DNA of 39,185 bases from Microbacteriaceae bacterium X2B. Its GTDB lineage: Bacteria; Actinomycetota; Actinomycetes; Actinomycetales; Microbacteriaceae. A model generated the notes under the pieces. The model did no database searches, was not told where the DNA came from, and saw nothing but the letters and a program-made list of their open reading frames with translations. The stretch covers positions 1-39,185 of the forward strand of contig SCPB01000022.1 of assembly GCA_005502445.1 (NCBI GenBank). Reading direction: 5' to 3'. A program made the position numbers and the translations under genes. Below are positions 39,124 through 39,185 of the stretch, one piece after another; within the stretch, counting starts at the first letter, position 1, and each line of letters begins with the position of its first letter.

Positions 39124-39185
39124 CTCGTCCCCAGCTCCGTCGGCCCCGGGTCGCCGCGGTCCTGCGACCGCCCCCGCCCCGCCCC
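39117..39185 (+). CDS. Start of next cluster gene, expected transglutaminase-like (partial)
   Basis: ATG 39117 (or GTG 39120) overlaps the DUF58 stop and has GCGAGGAGCGGCGGA upstream. The 23 visible codons read as a basic, Pro/Arg-rich N-terminus and run off the window. In MoxR-DUF58 clusters the next gene is usually a membrane transglutaminase of the TgpA type; that identity is inferred from position only. Confidence 0.5.
   Translation, partial: MVTRPQLRRPRVAAVLRPPPPRP

Noticed and set aside
39165-39185. C-rich run at the window end as a special element
   Set aside because: It is in frame as Pro/Arg codons of the partial gene and the window stops there, so nothing more can be said.

Overview
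The window is high-GC DNA with GTG starts, dense stop/start overlaps (GTGA, ATGA), TANNNT-type -10 boxes close to start codons and an actinobacterial gene order. I infer an actinomycete (Actinomycetota), most likely family Microbacteriaceae. This rests on gene order and protein style, not on a database search. Almost all of it is coding. No gap exceeds about 180 bases, and I see no tRNA, rRNA, CRISPR array, insertion sequence or prophage.

Left part (1-20.2 kb, mostly + strand) is core metabolism and energy. lysA-hom-thrC-thrB is a tightly packed aspartate-family operon making lysine, homoserine and threonine. Next come rho (with a long disordered insert), then prfA and prmC (release factor 1 and its methylase). 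A HAD-type hydrolase lies on the opposite strand. Then come tsaC (tRNA threonylcarbamoyladenosine synthesis), a WecA-type polyprenyl-phosphate GlcNAc-1-phosphate transferase, atpI and the full F1Fo ATP synthase operon atpBEFHAGDC. The atp operon has an apparent CTG start for atpB, RNA hairpins in each of its three longer intercistronic gaps, a Lys/Ala/Pro-rich extension on the beta subunit and a short epsilon subunit. A 38-codon P-loop-like fragment and yaaA follow.

Middle part (20.2-27.6 kb, mostly - strand) is stress and catabolism. It holds an ogt-tag DNA alkylation repair pair, an aldo/keto reductase (+ strand), a membrane-anchored HExxH coiled-coil protein and a TspO-family membrane protein. 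An operon of an Lrp/AsnC regulator, a class III aminotransferase and a DAO-family FAD oxidoreductase follows; it looks like amine or polyamine degradation under local control by an operator palindrome upstream of the regulator.

Right part (27.7-39.2 kb, + strand) is the most distinctive region. It encodes an FHA protein, a PP2C phosphatase, a membrane Ser/Thr kinase with an FN3-like outer domain instead of PASTA repeats, a 1969-residue membrane-anchored protein of about eleven ~97-residue Ig-like modules plus FN3-type modules, a MoxR AAA ATPase, a DUF58 protein, and the first codons of a further gene (expected to be a transglutaminase). The gene content matches the kinase/FN3/AAA/DUF58/transglutaminase cluster described in Bifidobacterium as PFNA. 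It plausibly forms one phospho-signalling and cell-surface assembly system.
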